From: Bacillota bacterium
GTDB taxonomy: Bacteria > Bacillota > Clostridia > Lachnospirales > Lachnospiraceae
DNA length: 11,739 bases
Assembly: GCA_023387635.1 (NCBI GenBank)
Contig: JAEWHU010000321.1
Coordinates: 1 to 11,739 of the forward strand
Reading direction: 5' to 3'
Below, in pieces: positions 6,624 through 11,739 of this stretch. The position numbers and the translations under genes are program-made. The notes under the pieces were generated by a model. It had not been told where the DNA came from. It did no database searches and was given only the letters and a program-made list of their open reading frames with translations. Every line of letters begins with the position of its first letter. Within the stretch, counting starts at the first letter, position 1.

Positions 6624-7070
6624 ATGGTAATAAGCAGTGGCGGTAAAACTATTGAAGTAAATGGTACTATGATTTCAATTAGTGAGAAATTTACCAAAAA
6701 ACAAAAAACTATTCCTGTTAGTAGTGTAATATCAGTTCAGATTAAAAAACCGGGACTTTTAGGAGGGTATCTCTATTTTCAGACTATTGGAGGTTTGGAT
6801 AATAGTAGTATGAAATCAGTAACTGATTATATCAAAGATGAAAATGCTATTGTTCTTCCTACAAAAAAGTCGTATCAACTAGCTTTGGAAATCAAGGAAT
6901 ATGTTGAAAGAATGCAATCTTCAGCAAACGGTATTAATCAATCTTCAACAAATGGTGCTAATCAATCTTCTAGTGCTGATGAGTTGATTAAATACAAGCA
7001 ATTACTTGATGGAGGTGTTATTACACAACAAGAATTTGAGTTAAAGAAAAAAGAATTATTAGGCTTATAG
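6624..7070 (+). CDS. PH-like (DUF4429-type) protein with C-terminal SHOCT domain
   Basis: A 148-residue soluble protein. Residues about 1-95 resemble bacterial PH-like/DUF4429 domains: an all-beta pattern with the typical segment IPVSSVISVQIKKPGLLGGYLYF, then a helix (about 82-95, QLALEIKEYVERM). A low-complexity Ser/Asn linker (about 97-117) follows. The last 31 residues (ADELIKYKQLLDGGVITQQEFELKKKELLGL) match the SHOCT pattern, a short helical module found at the C-terminus of many bacterial proteins and thought to mediate oligomerisation. No catalytic residues, signal peptide or membrane span are visible. The start follows AAGGG (6611-6615) by 8 bases. The gene is monocistronic: own promoter upstream, terminator 35 bases downstream. 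Biological role unknown. Confidence 0.8.
   Translation: MVISSGGKTIEVNGTMISISEKFTKKQKTIPVSSVISVQIKKPGLLGGYLYFQTIGGLDNSSMKSVTDYIKDENAIVLPTKKSYQLALEIKEYVERMQSSANGINQSSTNGANQSSSADELIKYKQLLDGGVITQQEFELKKKELLGL
6915..6970 (+). repeat. 24-bp tandem repeat in the linker of the PH-like/SHOCT gene
   Basis: Two full units (6915-6938 and 6939-6962) and an 8-base third start (CAATCTTC, 6963-6970). They encode QSSANGIN and QSSTNGAN followed by QSS. The unit differs at four bases between copies. It forms the flexible link between the PH-like and SHOCT domains. Confidence 0.8.
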
Positions 7071-7105
7071 AAATTTATGTATAAATCAAAGATTTTGAGT
7101 CCTAT

Positions 7106-7145
7106 AAAAAATGTTGGGGTGTGAGTCGCACTTCCAACATTTTTT
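7106..7145. terminator. Bidirectional rho-independent terminator
   Basis: The 12-bp stem AAAAAATGTTGG (7106-7117) pairs with CCAACATTTTTT (7134-7145), with a short GTG/CAC helix inside the loop. A T run closes it on either strand. It ends the PH-like/SHOCT gene on the + strand and can back up the terminator of the sigH-tRNA-Thr unit on the - strand. Confidence 0.85.
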
Positions 7146-7168
7146 GCTTTTAAAATAAAATACATCTA

Positions 7169-7207
7169 TATAAAACCTCCTCCCTGGAGACATACGGAGG
7201 TTATATA
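7169..7207. other. Isolated hairpin between convergent terminators
   Basis: AACCTCC (7174-7180) pairs with GGAGGTT (7196-7202), extended by four A-T pairs after one mismatch (7169-7172 with 7204-7207). No T run follows on either strand. It lies between the bidirectional terminator and the terminator of the - strand unit; role unknown. Confidence 0.45.
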
Positions 7208-7226
7208 AAAAAGTAGTCTATAGCGT

Positions 7227-7252
7227 AAAAAGAGCACTCATTCCTGAGTGCT
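7227..7252 (-). terminator. Terminator of the sigH-tRNA-Thr unit
   Basis: Read on the - strand, AGCACTCA (7252-7245) pairs with TGAGTGCT (7240-7233) around the loop GGAA, followed by C and a five-T run (7231-7227). It is the first terminator after tRNA-Thr. Confidence 0.85.
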
Positions 7253-7304
7253 TTCACTTTGTCTAAAATTGATTTAAGTCTTGATTTCACTGTCTTTACT
7301 ATTA

Positions 7305-7377
7305 AGCTACCAACGGGAATCGAACCCGTGACCTTTACCTTACCAAGGTAACGCTCTACCGACTGAGCCATGGCAGC
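7305..7377 (-). tRNA. tRNA-Thr (anticodon GGU)
   Basis: A full cloverleaf on the - strand, 73 bases. The acceptor stem is GCTGCCA with TGGTAGC (one G-U pair), the D stem GCTC/GAGC, the anticodon stem TTACC/GGTAA with loop TTGGTAA, giving anticodon GGT (7342-7344), and the T arm ACGGG-TTCGAAT-CCCGT. Discriminator base is T. The 3' CCA is not encoded. It begins 17 bases after the sigH stop with no terminator between, so it can be cut from a sigH mRNA; a promoter of its own inside sigH was not seen. Confidence 0.97.
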
Positions 7378-7394
7378 ATTGCTTATTTTTATTG

Positions 7395-8033
7395 TTAACA
7401 AAGTTTTTTTAGGACTTTATTTAACTTTGAACGAATGCGTTGTAAAGCATTGTCAATTGATTTTGGTTCTTTCTTTAATTTTTCAGCAATTTGAATATAA
7501 TTAAAGTCTTGTAGATACAAATTTAATACATTTTTTTCAAATGAACTTAAATGCCTTACGAGTTCATATTCTAACATACTTGTACGCTCTTTGTCAAGAA
7601 TTAATTCCTCGGGATTAGGCATTGTATTCTCATACATTAAATCAAGTAATGGCTCTTTGTCCTCTGCATCAGAATTTTCATTATAAGCAGGAGTGTAGAT
7701 AGATACATATGTATTTAAAGGAATGTTTTTTTTACGATTGGAGGAATTGATTGCACTATATATTTGTCTGGAGATGCATAAGTCAGCAAAGTTATAAAAG
7801 GAGCTTTCTTTATCAATGTTATAATCTCTAATAGCCTTATATAGACCTATCATACCTTCTTGAATTAAATCGTCCTTATCCCCACCAATTAAAAATAACG
7901 CTTTAGCTTTTTTTCGCACCAAGTATTTGTAGCGATTTAACATGTAATCCATGGCATCTAATTCTTCTGTTTGTATTAGATATATAATTGACTCATCTGA
8001 TAAAGAATCCAATTGTTCATCTAGTATATGCAT
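7395..8033 (-). CDS. sigH: RNA polymerase sigma-H factor (sporulation/stationary phase)
   Basis: Sigma factor that in Bacillus and clostridia directs early sporulation genes such as spo0A and the spoIIA operon. Its 212 residues are close to the 218 of B. subtilis SigH. Region 2 is recognisable at about 30-115, with LFLIGGDKDDLIQEGMIGLY (47-65) as the core-binding 2.1-2.2 part and the -10 recognition segment ending in ISRQIYSAINSSNRKKNIPLN. Region 4 with its helix-turn-helix is about 160-205 (LSSFEKNVLNLYLQDFNYIQIAEKL then SIDNALQRIRSKL). The start has an excellent ribosome binding site, AAAGGAGG (8046-8039), 5 bases before ATG, placed directly after the stop of the DUF2085 gene. In B. subtilis sigH sits just past rlmB and rae1 on the same strand; here it points towards rlmB. 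Confidence 0.94.
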   Translation of the reverse strand: MHILDEQLDSLSDESIIYLIQTEELDAMDYMLNRYKYLVRKKAKALFLIGGDKDDLIQEGMIGLYKAIRDYNIDKESSFYNFADLCISRQIYSAINSSNRKKNIPLNTYVSIYTPAYNENSDAEDKEPLLDLMYENTMPNPEELILDKERTSMLEYELVRHLSSFEKNVLNLYLQDFNYIQIAEKLKKEPKSIDNALQRIRSKLNKVLKKLC

Positions 8034-8047
8034 AGTAACCTCCTTTA

Positions 8048-8425
8048 CTATAAGAACATGATTAGTATTTGGGTAATGATAAATAATTGTGTAGACATAA
8101 TACCATAACCACCTAGTATTCCAGTAAATAAACGTCTAAGATTAGTAGAAGGCATTACTTTTATATATTGCAACAACCAATCAAAAAACATTATAAAGAT
8201 GCTAATGATAGCTAATGGATGTAAAAAACCTAGAATAAAAAAGCAAGGAAAAGATAATATATAACCAATTAAAACACCTGTACATCTTGCACATATAGGA
8301 AGTTGATAAGTATTTATAAAAAAGCTTCGCTCTGGTAGTTGATGGCATCCAGTATATTCGCCGACTTGCATTAGCTTTTTCCATATGAGATAGGAACGAC
8401 TATTATTAAATTCAGATTGATTCAT
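8048..8425 (-). CDS. DUF2085 family membrane protein
   Basis: A 125-residue protein with the DUF2085 signature GCHQLPERSFF followed by LPICARCTG: conserved C27, H28, C45 and C48 suggest a metal site or disulfide next to the membrane. Three hydrophobic spans follow (about 50-68, 70-88, 102-125). Function of the family is unknown. The frame is open up to 8533, but a start there would overlap the upstream zinc-ribbon gene by 98 bases and add residues unlike the family. The Met at 8425 lies 10 bases after that gene's stop, with AAGG (8437-8434) overlapping the stop as a modest ribosome binding site, so it is preferred. The sigH ATG is 14 bases past its stop codon, suggesting a single transcript. 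Confidence 0.85.
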   Translation of the reverse strand: MNQSEFNNSRSYLIWKKLMQVGEYTGCHQLPERSFFINTYQLPICARCTGVLIGYILSFPCFFILGFLHPLAIISIFIMFFDWLLQYIKVMPSTNLRRLFTGILGGYGIMSTQLFIITQILIMFL

Positions 8426-8435
8426 AGTATTAACC

Positions 8436-8648
8436 TTATACCCTATATTTTCTACCACAATTACTACATACCCAGTAGGCTCTTTTAGAAGTATGACCTT
8501 TACCCATACCACAAAGTCCACAAAGCCAGCCAATGGGACCTAAAATTAAATATCCACAACAACCTTTGAAGAACCCAAATCCTTTTTGATAAGATTCATA
8601 TTCTTCGATAACGTGGCAATTATCTGAATGACAAGATGGACATCTCAT
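8436..8648 (-). CDS. Small zinc-ribbon protein with a hydrophobic Gly/Cys-rich centre
   Basis: 70 residues. A split zinc ribbon is formed by CPSC (C3, C6) near the start and CSNC (C61, C64) near the end, a typical four-Cys zinc site. Between them lies an unusual Gly/Cys-rich hydrophobic stretch (about 24-49) with C30-C31 and CGLC (43-46) that may insert into or sit on the membrane. The start has GGAGGAAG (8662-8655) 6 bases before ATG. It is the first gene of the zinc-ribbon/DUF2085/sigH/tRNA-Thr unit, with 10 bases to the next start. The general architecture (zinc ribbon around a hydrophobic centre) is common in Firmicutes small proteins, but I do not know a function. Confidence 0.8.
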   Translation of the reverse strand: MRCPSCHSDNCHVIEEYESYQKGFGFFKGCCGYLILGPIGWLCGLCGMGKGHTSKRAYWVCSNCGRKYRV

Positions 8649-9009
8649 AAATTACTTCCTCCAATTTTAGTTAATGATTGTATAACGTGATTAATATAGA
8701 ATTCTCACAAAGTAAGAAGGATAAGTTAGTATTTGATATTGATAAAAGAACATAGCGATAGTATATGACAAATATTATTTTATATTTATGGTAAAATAGG
8801 TGGGAAAATTATATATGCGTTAATACTAATCTATCATAACAATTTTTTACATGAAATTCAAGAGTCCATTGGTCTTGTTTTTGTATAATTTTCATAATAA
8901 AATATCAATTGAGTAAATCCTATAAAACATAATATATTCTTAAATTACTAGATTTGACGGTAGATTAATTATAAAAACAGGTATAAATTAAAAAAATTGC
9001 AATTATTTA
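8649..9009. other. Gene-free stretch between the sigH unit and tRNA-Pro
   Basis: A very AT-rich intergenic region that must hold the promoter of the leftward zinc-ribbon/sigH unit, but I could not pick a convincing -35/-10 pair. On the + strand, ATGACA (8765-8770) and TAAAAT (8792-8797) resemble promoter boxes but are 21 bases apart. A hairpin CAAGA/TCTTG (8859-8877) followed by a T run to 8882 looks like a weak terminator. Together they could bracket an RNA of about 80 bases, though the evidence is thin. No credible ORF was seen. Confidence 0.4.
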
Positions 9010-9038
9010 TTGATTTTCTACAATAAATATTATATTAT
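9010..9038 (+). promoter_or_regulatory. Promoter of tRNA-Pro
   Basis: -35 TTGATT (9010-9015), 17-base spacer, -10 TATTAT (9033-9038). The predicted start near 9045 is about 32 bases before the mature tRNA. Confidence 0.6.
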
Positions 9039-9076
9039 ATAAGTACTGTGAAAACAACCAATATTTCATAAGGTAG

Positions 9077-9151
9077 CGAGACGTGGCTCAGCTTGGCTAG
9101 AGCGCTGTGTTAGGGACGCAGAGGTCGTGGGTTCAAATCCCGTCGTCTCGA
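9077..9151 (+). tRNA. tRNA-Pro with anticodon AGG
   Basis: A complete 75-base cloverleaf. The acceptor stem is CGAGACG with CGTCTCG (perfect 7 bp, C1-G72), D stem GCTC/GAGC, anticodon stem CTGTG/CGCAG with loop TTAGGGA, T arm GTGGG-TTCAAAT-CCCGT (two G-U pairs), discriminator A (9151), no encoded CCA. Loop alignment places A34-G35-G36 at 9112-9114, followed by G37, as is usual in tRNA-Pro. C1-G72, A73, G35 and G36 agree with bacterial proline identity elements. A34 would have to be deaminated to inosine or read CCU directly, which is rare in bacteria outside tRNA-Arg(ACG). Confidence 0.95.
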
Positions 9152-9160
9152 TTAATTATG

Positions 9161-9214
9161 GTGACAAACATTATTTTCAAGAAATGACTTGATGATAGGG
9201 TTTGTCACTTTTTT
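9161..9214 (+). terminator. Terminator of tRNA-Pro
   Basis: GTGACAAAC (9161-9169) pairs with GTTTGTCAC (9200-9208), followed by TTTTTT (9209-9214). A nested TCAAG/CTTGA helix shortens the apparent loop. It lies 10 bases after the tRNA. Confidence 0.85.
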
Positions 9215-9330
9215 ATTGCTCTTAATATTTGATGAAAAGAATGAATTAATTCAAATTTTGTTCAGTTTTTTATTCAAGGCATTTAAATTAATATGTATTA
9301 GTAAAATTATTTAGGATAAAGAGATCAAAA

Positions 9331-9368
9331 GAAGTAGTTCGTGTATCTAATAGATAGAAGCTTACTTC
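9331..9368 (+). other. Leader hairpin before the ECF sigma factor gene
   Basis: GAAGTA (9331-9336) pairs with TACTTC (9363-9368), enclosing TTC/GAA (9338-9340 with 9357-9359) and TATCT/AGATA (9344-9356). It ends just 4 bases before the AGGGAGGA ribosome binding site (9373-9380), so it may affect translation or mRNA stability. No T run, so not a terminator. Confidence 0.4.
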
Positions 9369-9389
9369 AAATAGGGAGGAACATTGTAA

Positions 9390-9869
9390 ATGGACAAAAA
9401 TGAATTTGCCCAGCGAATAGAGGCAGTGAAAAAACAGCTGTATAAAACTGCATATTTGTATTTGGGCAATGAAGCAAGTGCCCTAGAGGCAGTAGATGAG
9501 AGCATATATAAAGCATTCAAGGCTTTAAAAAGTCTTAGGCAGCCTGATTATTTTAATACATGGATTACACGTATTTTGATTAATGAGTGCAAGAAAGAAT
9601 TAAATAGACTTAAACGAATAAAACCAGAAGAATATATGCCGCTAGATGGGGCACATGAATATGATTTTGATTCTTACACACTAAAAGAAGCCATTGCCCG
9701 TCTACCAGAAGATTTACGAAGTGTGGTGATACTTAGATACTTTATGGATTTTACACTTTCTAAAACGGCACAGATACTAGATATTCCTCAAGGAACTATT
9801 GCAACAAGGCAGCGTAGGGCATTGCAATTACTTAAATTTGAATTATCGGAGGAGGAAGACAATGAATAG
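9390..9869 (+). CDS. ECF-type (group 4) RNA polymerase sigma factor
   Basis: A 159-residue sigma factor holding only regions 2 and 4. Region 2 is about 17-75 (LYKTAYLYLGNEASALEAVDESIYKAF written in two parts: the 2.1 helix and the DExxYKAF segment, then FNTWITRILINECKKELNR), and region 4 is about 104-148 (LPEDLRSVVILRYFMDFT, then a helix-turn-helix ending TIATRQRRALQLLK). The general type resembles SigV/SigW-like cell-envelope stress regulators of Firmicutes. AGGGAGGA (9373-9380) precedes the ATG by 9 bases. Its stop overlaps the start of the next gene by 8 bases, the usual arrangement for a sigma factor and its anti-sigma factor. The signal sensed cannot be read from the sequence. I see no clear AAC-type -35 element that would show self-activation. 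Confidence 0.9.
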   Translation: MDKNEFAQRIEAVKKQLYKTAYLYLGNEASALEAVDESIYKAFKALKSLRQPDYFNTWITRILINECKKELNRLKRIKPEEYMPLDGAHEYDFDSYTLKEAIARLPEDLRSVVILRYFMDFTLSKTAQILDIPQGTIATRQRRALQLLKFELSEEEDNE

Positions 9870-11259
9870 ATATGATGAGTACCTCACACTGAAGAATGAA
9901 CTTGAAAATACACCAATTGAACTAGAATATACGGAGCAACGAGTGAAACAAAGAATAAAATCAGAACAAAGACGACGAATATTTATTATGCCGCTCACCA
10001 GCTTAGCATCGGCTTTTATTATGTTTGTAGTACTTGTTAATTGTTTTCCTACCTTTGCTTATGCTTGTGGTAAAATTCCTTTAGTAAAAGAATTAGTAGA
10101 GCTAGTAGCATTCTCTCCATCACTATTAGAAGCAGTGGAAAACGAATATGTTCAGCCCATTGAGGAGGAACAAACAATAAACGGTATTACTGCAAGGGTT
10201 GAATATCTTATCGTTGATCAAAAACAACTTAATATTTTCTATTCTTTGGATTCTGATATATACACAGCCATGAGAGCATCTTCTGAAATTAAGGCGGCTG
10301 ATGGGTCATCGTTAGAGGGTTATAGTCTCTCATCTAGTTTTTATGGAAACGCTAACAAAGAATTAGATTATGTCACAGTGGACTTTGTAGATCAAGATAT
10401 GCCAGGAAGCATGCTATTGTCTTTAAAGGTGTGGGATACAGAAAGCTCATTTAATGAATCTGCCACTATACCTGTGGAAGATGCAATGGTGTCTAATGAG
10501 GAATATCAAGAACCTGAGTATATTAGTGAGTTCACATTTCTATTAGAATTTGACCCTTACTTTACAGCACAAGGTGAGAACATTGTACTGGGTGAAACCT
10601 TTGAGATTGATGGACAGACGTTGATTTTAGATAAAGCAGAAATTTATCCTACTCATATGAGAATTGATTTTTCTGATAGCTCTAATAACACGGCATGGCT
10701 TAAAGATTTATCCTTCTATATGGTAAATGAATCGAATAAGAGGTTTGAACCGATTTCAAACGGAATTACAGCAACTGGTTCCATTGATTCACCAATGATG
10801 AAATCACATCGACTAGAAAGTTCATTTTTCTCTAACAGTAAGGAATTAACTCTTTATATAACTGGAGTAAGGTGGCTTGATAAAGATATGGAAAAGATTA
10901 AACTTGACCTTGCTAATGTGACAGCAGATAATTTACCACAGGGTGTTACCTTTGAAAAGGCAAAGAGAATAGGTGAAACTTGGATTTTAACCTTTGTAGA
11001 ACAAGTCAAAGATGGAGGAGCAAGACAAATTTGGTCATCTAATTATTATGATGAGGATGGGAAAGAATATTCTATAAACAATTGGTCAACTGGTGTAACT
11101 GATACCTTGGATGAGAAAACTGGTCAGTATGTAGATAACCAGAAAACATCTACAGTAAAGATCCCTCTTGTCAATTACCCATACGATACGGTATACTTGT
11201 CACCTATATCTAGTAGAACAGTAGAACTATCAAGTCCAATTGAAATAAAGATAAAATAG
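9862..11259 (+). CDS. DUF4179-type membrane anti-sigma factor (probable)
   Basis: A 465-residue single-pass membrane protein. An N-terminal cytoplasmic part of about 39 residues (ending in KSEQRRR) would hold the sigma factor. One transmembrane helix spans about 40-62, and the segment FPTFAYACGKIPLVKELVEL with SLLEAVENEYVQPI just outside it is typical of DUF4179 proteins. The remaining roughly 370 residues form an extracellular, beta-rich domain with no catalytic motif visible. The start chosen is the ATG 8 bases inside the end of the sigma gene, with AGGAGG (9850-9855) 6 bases upstream. The same frame is open further back to an ATG at 9799, but that start lacks a ribosome binding site and would add 21 residues overlapping the sigma gene. 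Anti-sigma function is inferred from position and architecture. Confidence 0.82.
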   Translation: MNRYDEYLTLKNELENTPIELEYTEQRVKQRIKSEQRRRIFIMPLTSLASAFIMFVVLVNCFPTFAYACGKIPLVKELVELVAFSPSLLEAVENEYVQPIEEEQTINGITARVEYLIVDQKQLNIFYSLDSDIYTAMRASSEIKAADGSSLEGYSLSSSFYGNANKELDYVTVDFVDQDMPGSMLLSLKVWDTESSFNESATIPVEDAMVSNEEYQEPEYISEFTFLLEFDPYFTAQGENIVLGETFEIDGQTLILDKAEIYPTHMRIDFSDSSNNTAWLKDLSFYMVNESNKRFEPISNGITATGSIDSPMMKSHRLESSFFSNSKELTLYITGVRWLDKDMEKIKLDLANVTADNLPQGVTFEKAKRIGETWILTFVEQVKDGGARQIWSSNYYDEDGKEYSINNWSTGVTDTLDEKTGQYVDNQKTSTVKIPLVNYPYDTVYLSPISSRTVELSSPIEIKIK

Positions 11260-11307
11260 TAAATAAAAGTAAATAAAAAAACATTGTACTAAATATGATT
11301 AGCTAGA

Positions 11308-11347
11308 ATAAAGGAAGTGTCTTAAATCAGACATTTCCTTTATTTTA
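11308..11347 (+). terminator. Terminator of the sigma/anti-sigma operon
   Basis: A 15-bp stem with one G-U pair, ATAAAGGAAGTGTCT (11308-11322) with AGACATTTCCTTTAT (11329-11343), loop TAAATC, then TTTT broken by one A. It lies 48 bases after the anti-sigma stop. Confidence 0.82.
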
Positions 11348-11366
11348 TAATATAGGAGTGTGTTCA

Positions 11367-11468
11367 ATGAATAAAGAAATACTCCGTAAAGTTGGCACAA
11401 ATGCAAATGGAAGATGTCACTATCCAGTGCATTTTGCTCCATCATTAGAATGGTTTCTCAATAATTAG
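11367..11468 (+). CDS. Hypothetical 33-residue ORF
   Basis: A short ORF with a plausible ribosome binding site, AGGAG (11354-11358), 8 bases before ATG. The product starts MNKEILRKVG and ends HFAPSLEWFLNN, has one Cys and two His residues, and no membrane segment. It begins 20 bases after the sigma/anti-sigma terminator, so it would need its own promoter or read-through; none is clear. It may be a genuine small gene or the remnant of a longer one. Not recognised. Confidence 0.35.
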   Translation: MNKEILRKVGTNANGRCHYPVHFAPSLEWFLNN

Positions 11469-11511
11469 TAAGATTGTTCTTTCAATTATTAAAAATAGAA
11501 TGAGAAAAATA

Positions 11512-11739
11512 TTAATAAAGTATTTCCCAATAATGTTCTGTAACACGAAAACGTAAAATACATTCTAAACGCCTATTTTCAATAACTGCTATGCAATAAT
11601 AGATTATAGTGGGAAGTCCAGCAAAATGTTCTTCCTTTGAAGAAATGATACTGTCAATTTTAATATTATGGTCATCACCGTATATATCCTTGTATTGAAA
11701 ATACAAGGGTTTTATCTTTCCATTGGGCTGAAATACAGC
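11512..11739 (-). CDS. Unrecognised small protein, 5' end beyond the window
   Basis: On the - strand the frame is open from the right edge to the stop at 11512. It gives at least 75 residues: AVFQPNGKIKPLYFQYKDIYG at the visible N-terminal side (in two segments split at LYFQ), then IKIDSIISSKEEHFAGLPTIIYY, and ending RVTEHYWEILY. The TTG at 11706 could serve as a start, but no ribosome binding site precedes it and the upstream codons look equally coding, so the gene is taken as truncated by the window. The predicted alternation of beta strands resembles small single-domain hypothetical proteins common in Lachnospiraceae; this comparison is from memory and weak. It converges with the 33-codon ORF, with 43 bases between. 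Confidence 0.55.
   Translation of the reverse strand, partial: AVFQPNGKIKPLYFQYKDIYGDDHNIKIDSIISSKEEHFAGLPTIIYYCIAVIENRRLECILRFRVTEHYWEILY

Noticed and set aside
7201..7401. 66-codon - strand ORF including MAQSVERYLGKVKVTGS
   Set aside because: It is the translation of the tRNA-Thr gene and its terminator; this peptide pattern is a classic artefact of reading a tRNA as protein.
8202..8384. 60-codon - strand ORF within the DUF2085 gene
   Set aside because: A shadow frame of the DUF2085 coding sequence with no independent support.
8426..8533. Upstream start extending the DUF2085 protein to 161 residues
   Set aside because: The added part overlaps the zinc-ribbon gene by 98 bases in another frame; the Met at 8425 follows that gene's stop with a ribosome binding site and gives a family-like N-terminus.
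8765..8797. Possible + strand promoter (ATGACA ... TAAAAT)
   Set aside because: The 21-base spacer is too long for a standard sigma-A promoter; kept only as a remark in the gene-free stretch.
8851..8916. 21-codon ORF starting MKFKSPLVLF
   Set aside because: No ribosome binding site, preceded by a T-rich stretch, and it overlaps a hairpin with a T run.
9799..9861. Upstream start extending the anti-sigma protein to 486 residues
   Set aside because: No ribosome binding site, and the added 21 residues lie wholly within the sigma gene; the start at 9862 has AGGAGG at good spacing.
1..11739. CRISPR array, insertion sequence, prophage or defence gene
   Set aside because: No regularly spaced repeats, transposase or integrase motifs, or terminal inverted repeats with target duplications were seen; the tandem repeats present are short in-frame coding repeats.

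Overview
The window is AT-rich and looks like a chromosomal segment of a spore-forming, plant-fibre-degrading anaerobe of the Firmicutes, most likely a Clostridium-cluster-XIVa / Lachnospiraceae organism of the Lachnoclostridium phytofermentans type. This is inferred from protein style, Gram-positive ribosome binding sites, a cysteine T-box, the sporulation sigma factor SigH and a GH5 cellulase. No search was run.

Left part (1-6215, + strand): the 3' part of a membrane-anchored GH5 beta-glucanase, then a near-consensus promoter and a T-box riboswitch specific for tRNA-Cys. It leads an apparent operon of cysE (serine acetyltransferase), cysS (cysteinyl-tRNA synthetase), mrnC (Mini-RNase III, with an unusual repetitive acidic N-terminal extension), rlmB (23S rRNA Gm methyltransferase) and a 27-residue membrane microprotein, closed by a strong terminator. 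Cysteine synthesis, cysteine charging and 23S rRNA maturation are thus placed behind one tRNA-Cys sensor.

Middle (6216-7232): about 380 bases without a gene but rich in helices, including a long-range pairing that encloses several hairpins (candidate structured RNA). Then a PH-like/SHOCT protein with its own promoter and a bidirectional terminator.

Middle right (7227-8648, - strand): a compact cluster read leftwards: zinc-ribbon protein, DUF2085 membrane protein, sigH, tRNA-Thr(GGU), terminator. In Bacillus subtilis sigH lies downstream of rlmB on the same strand, with rae1 between them; here the sigH block is inverted and no rae1-like gene is seen.

Right part (8649-11739): a 428-base gene-free stretch, a tRNA-Pro whose anticodon reads AGG (unusual in bacteria) with promoter and terminator, an ECF-type sigma factor overlapping the gene of its probable membrane anti-sigma factor (DUF4179-like), a terminator, a 33-codon ORF of unknown role, and the 3' part of an unrecognised gene running in from the right edge on the - strand.

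No mobile element, CRISPR array, rRNA or phage gene was seen. The most unusual items are the candidate structured RNA at 6242-6513, the repeat-built extension of Mini-RNase III, tRNA-Pro(AGG), the C-terminally anchored GH5 enzyme, and the inverted sigH-tRNA-Thr block.
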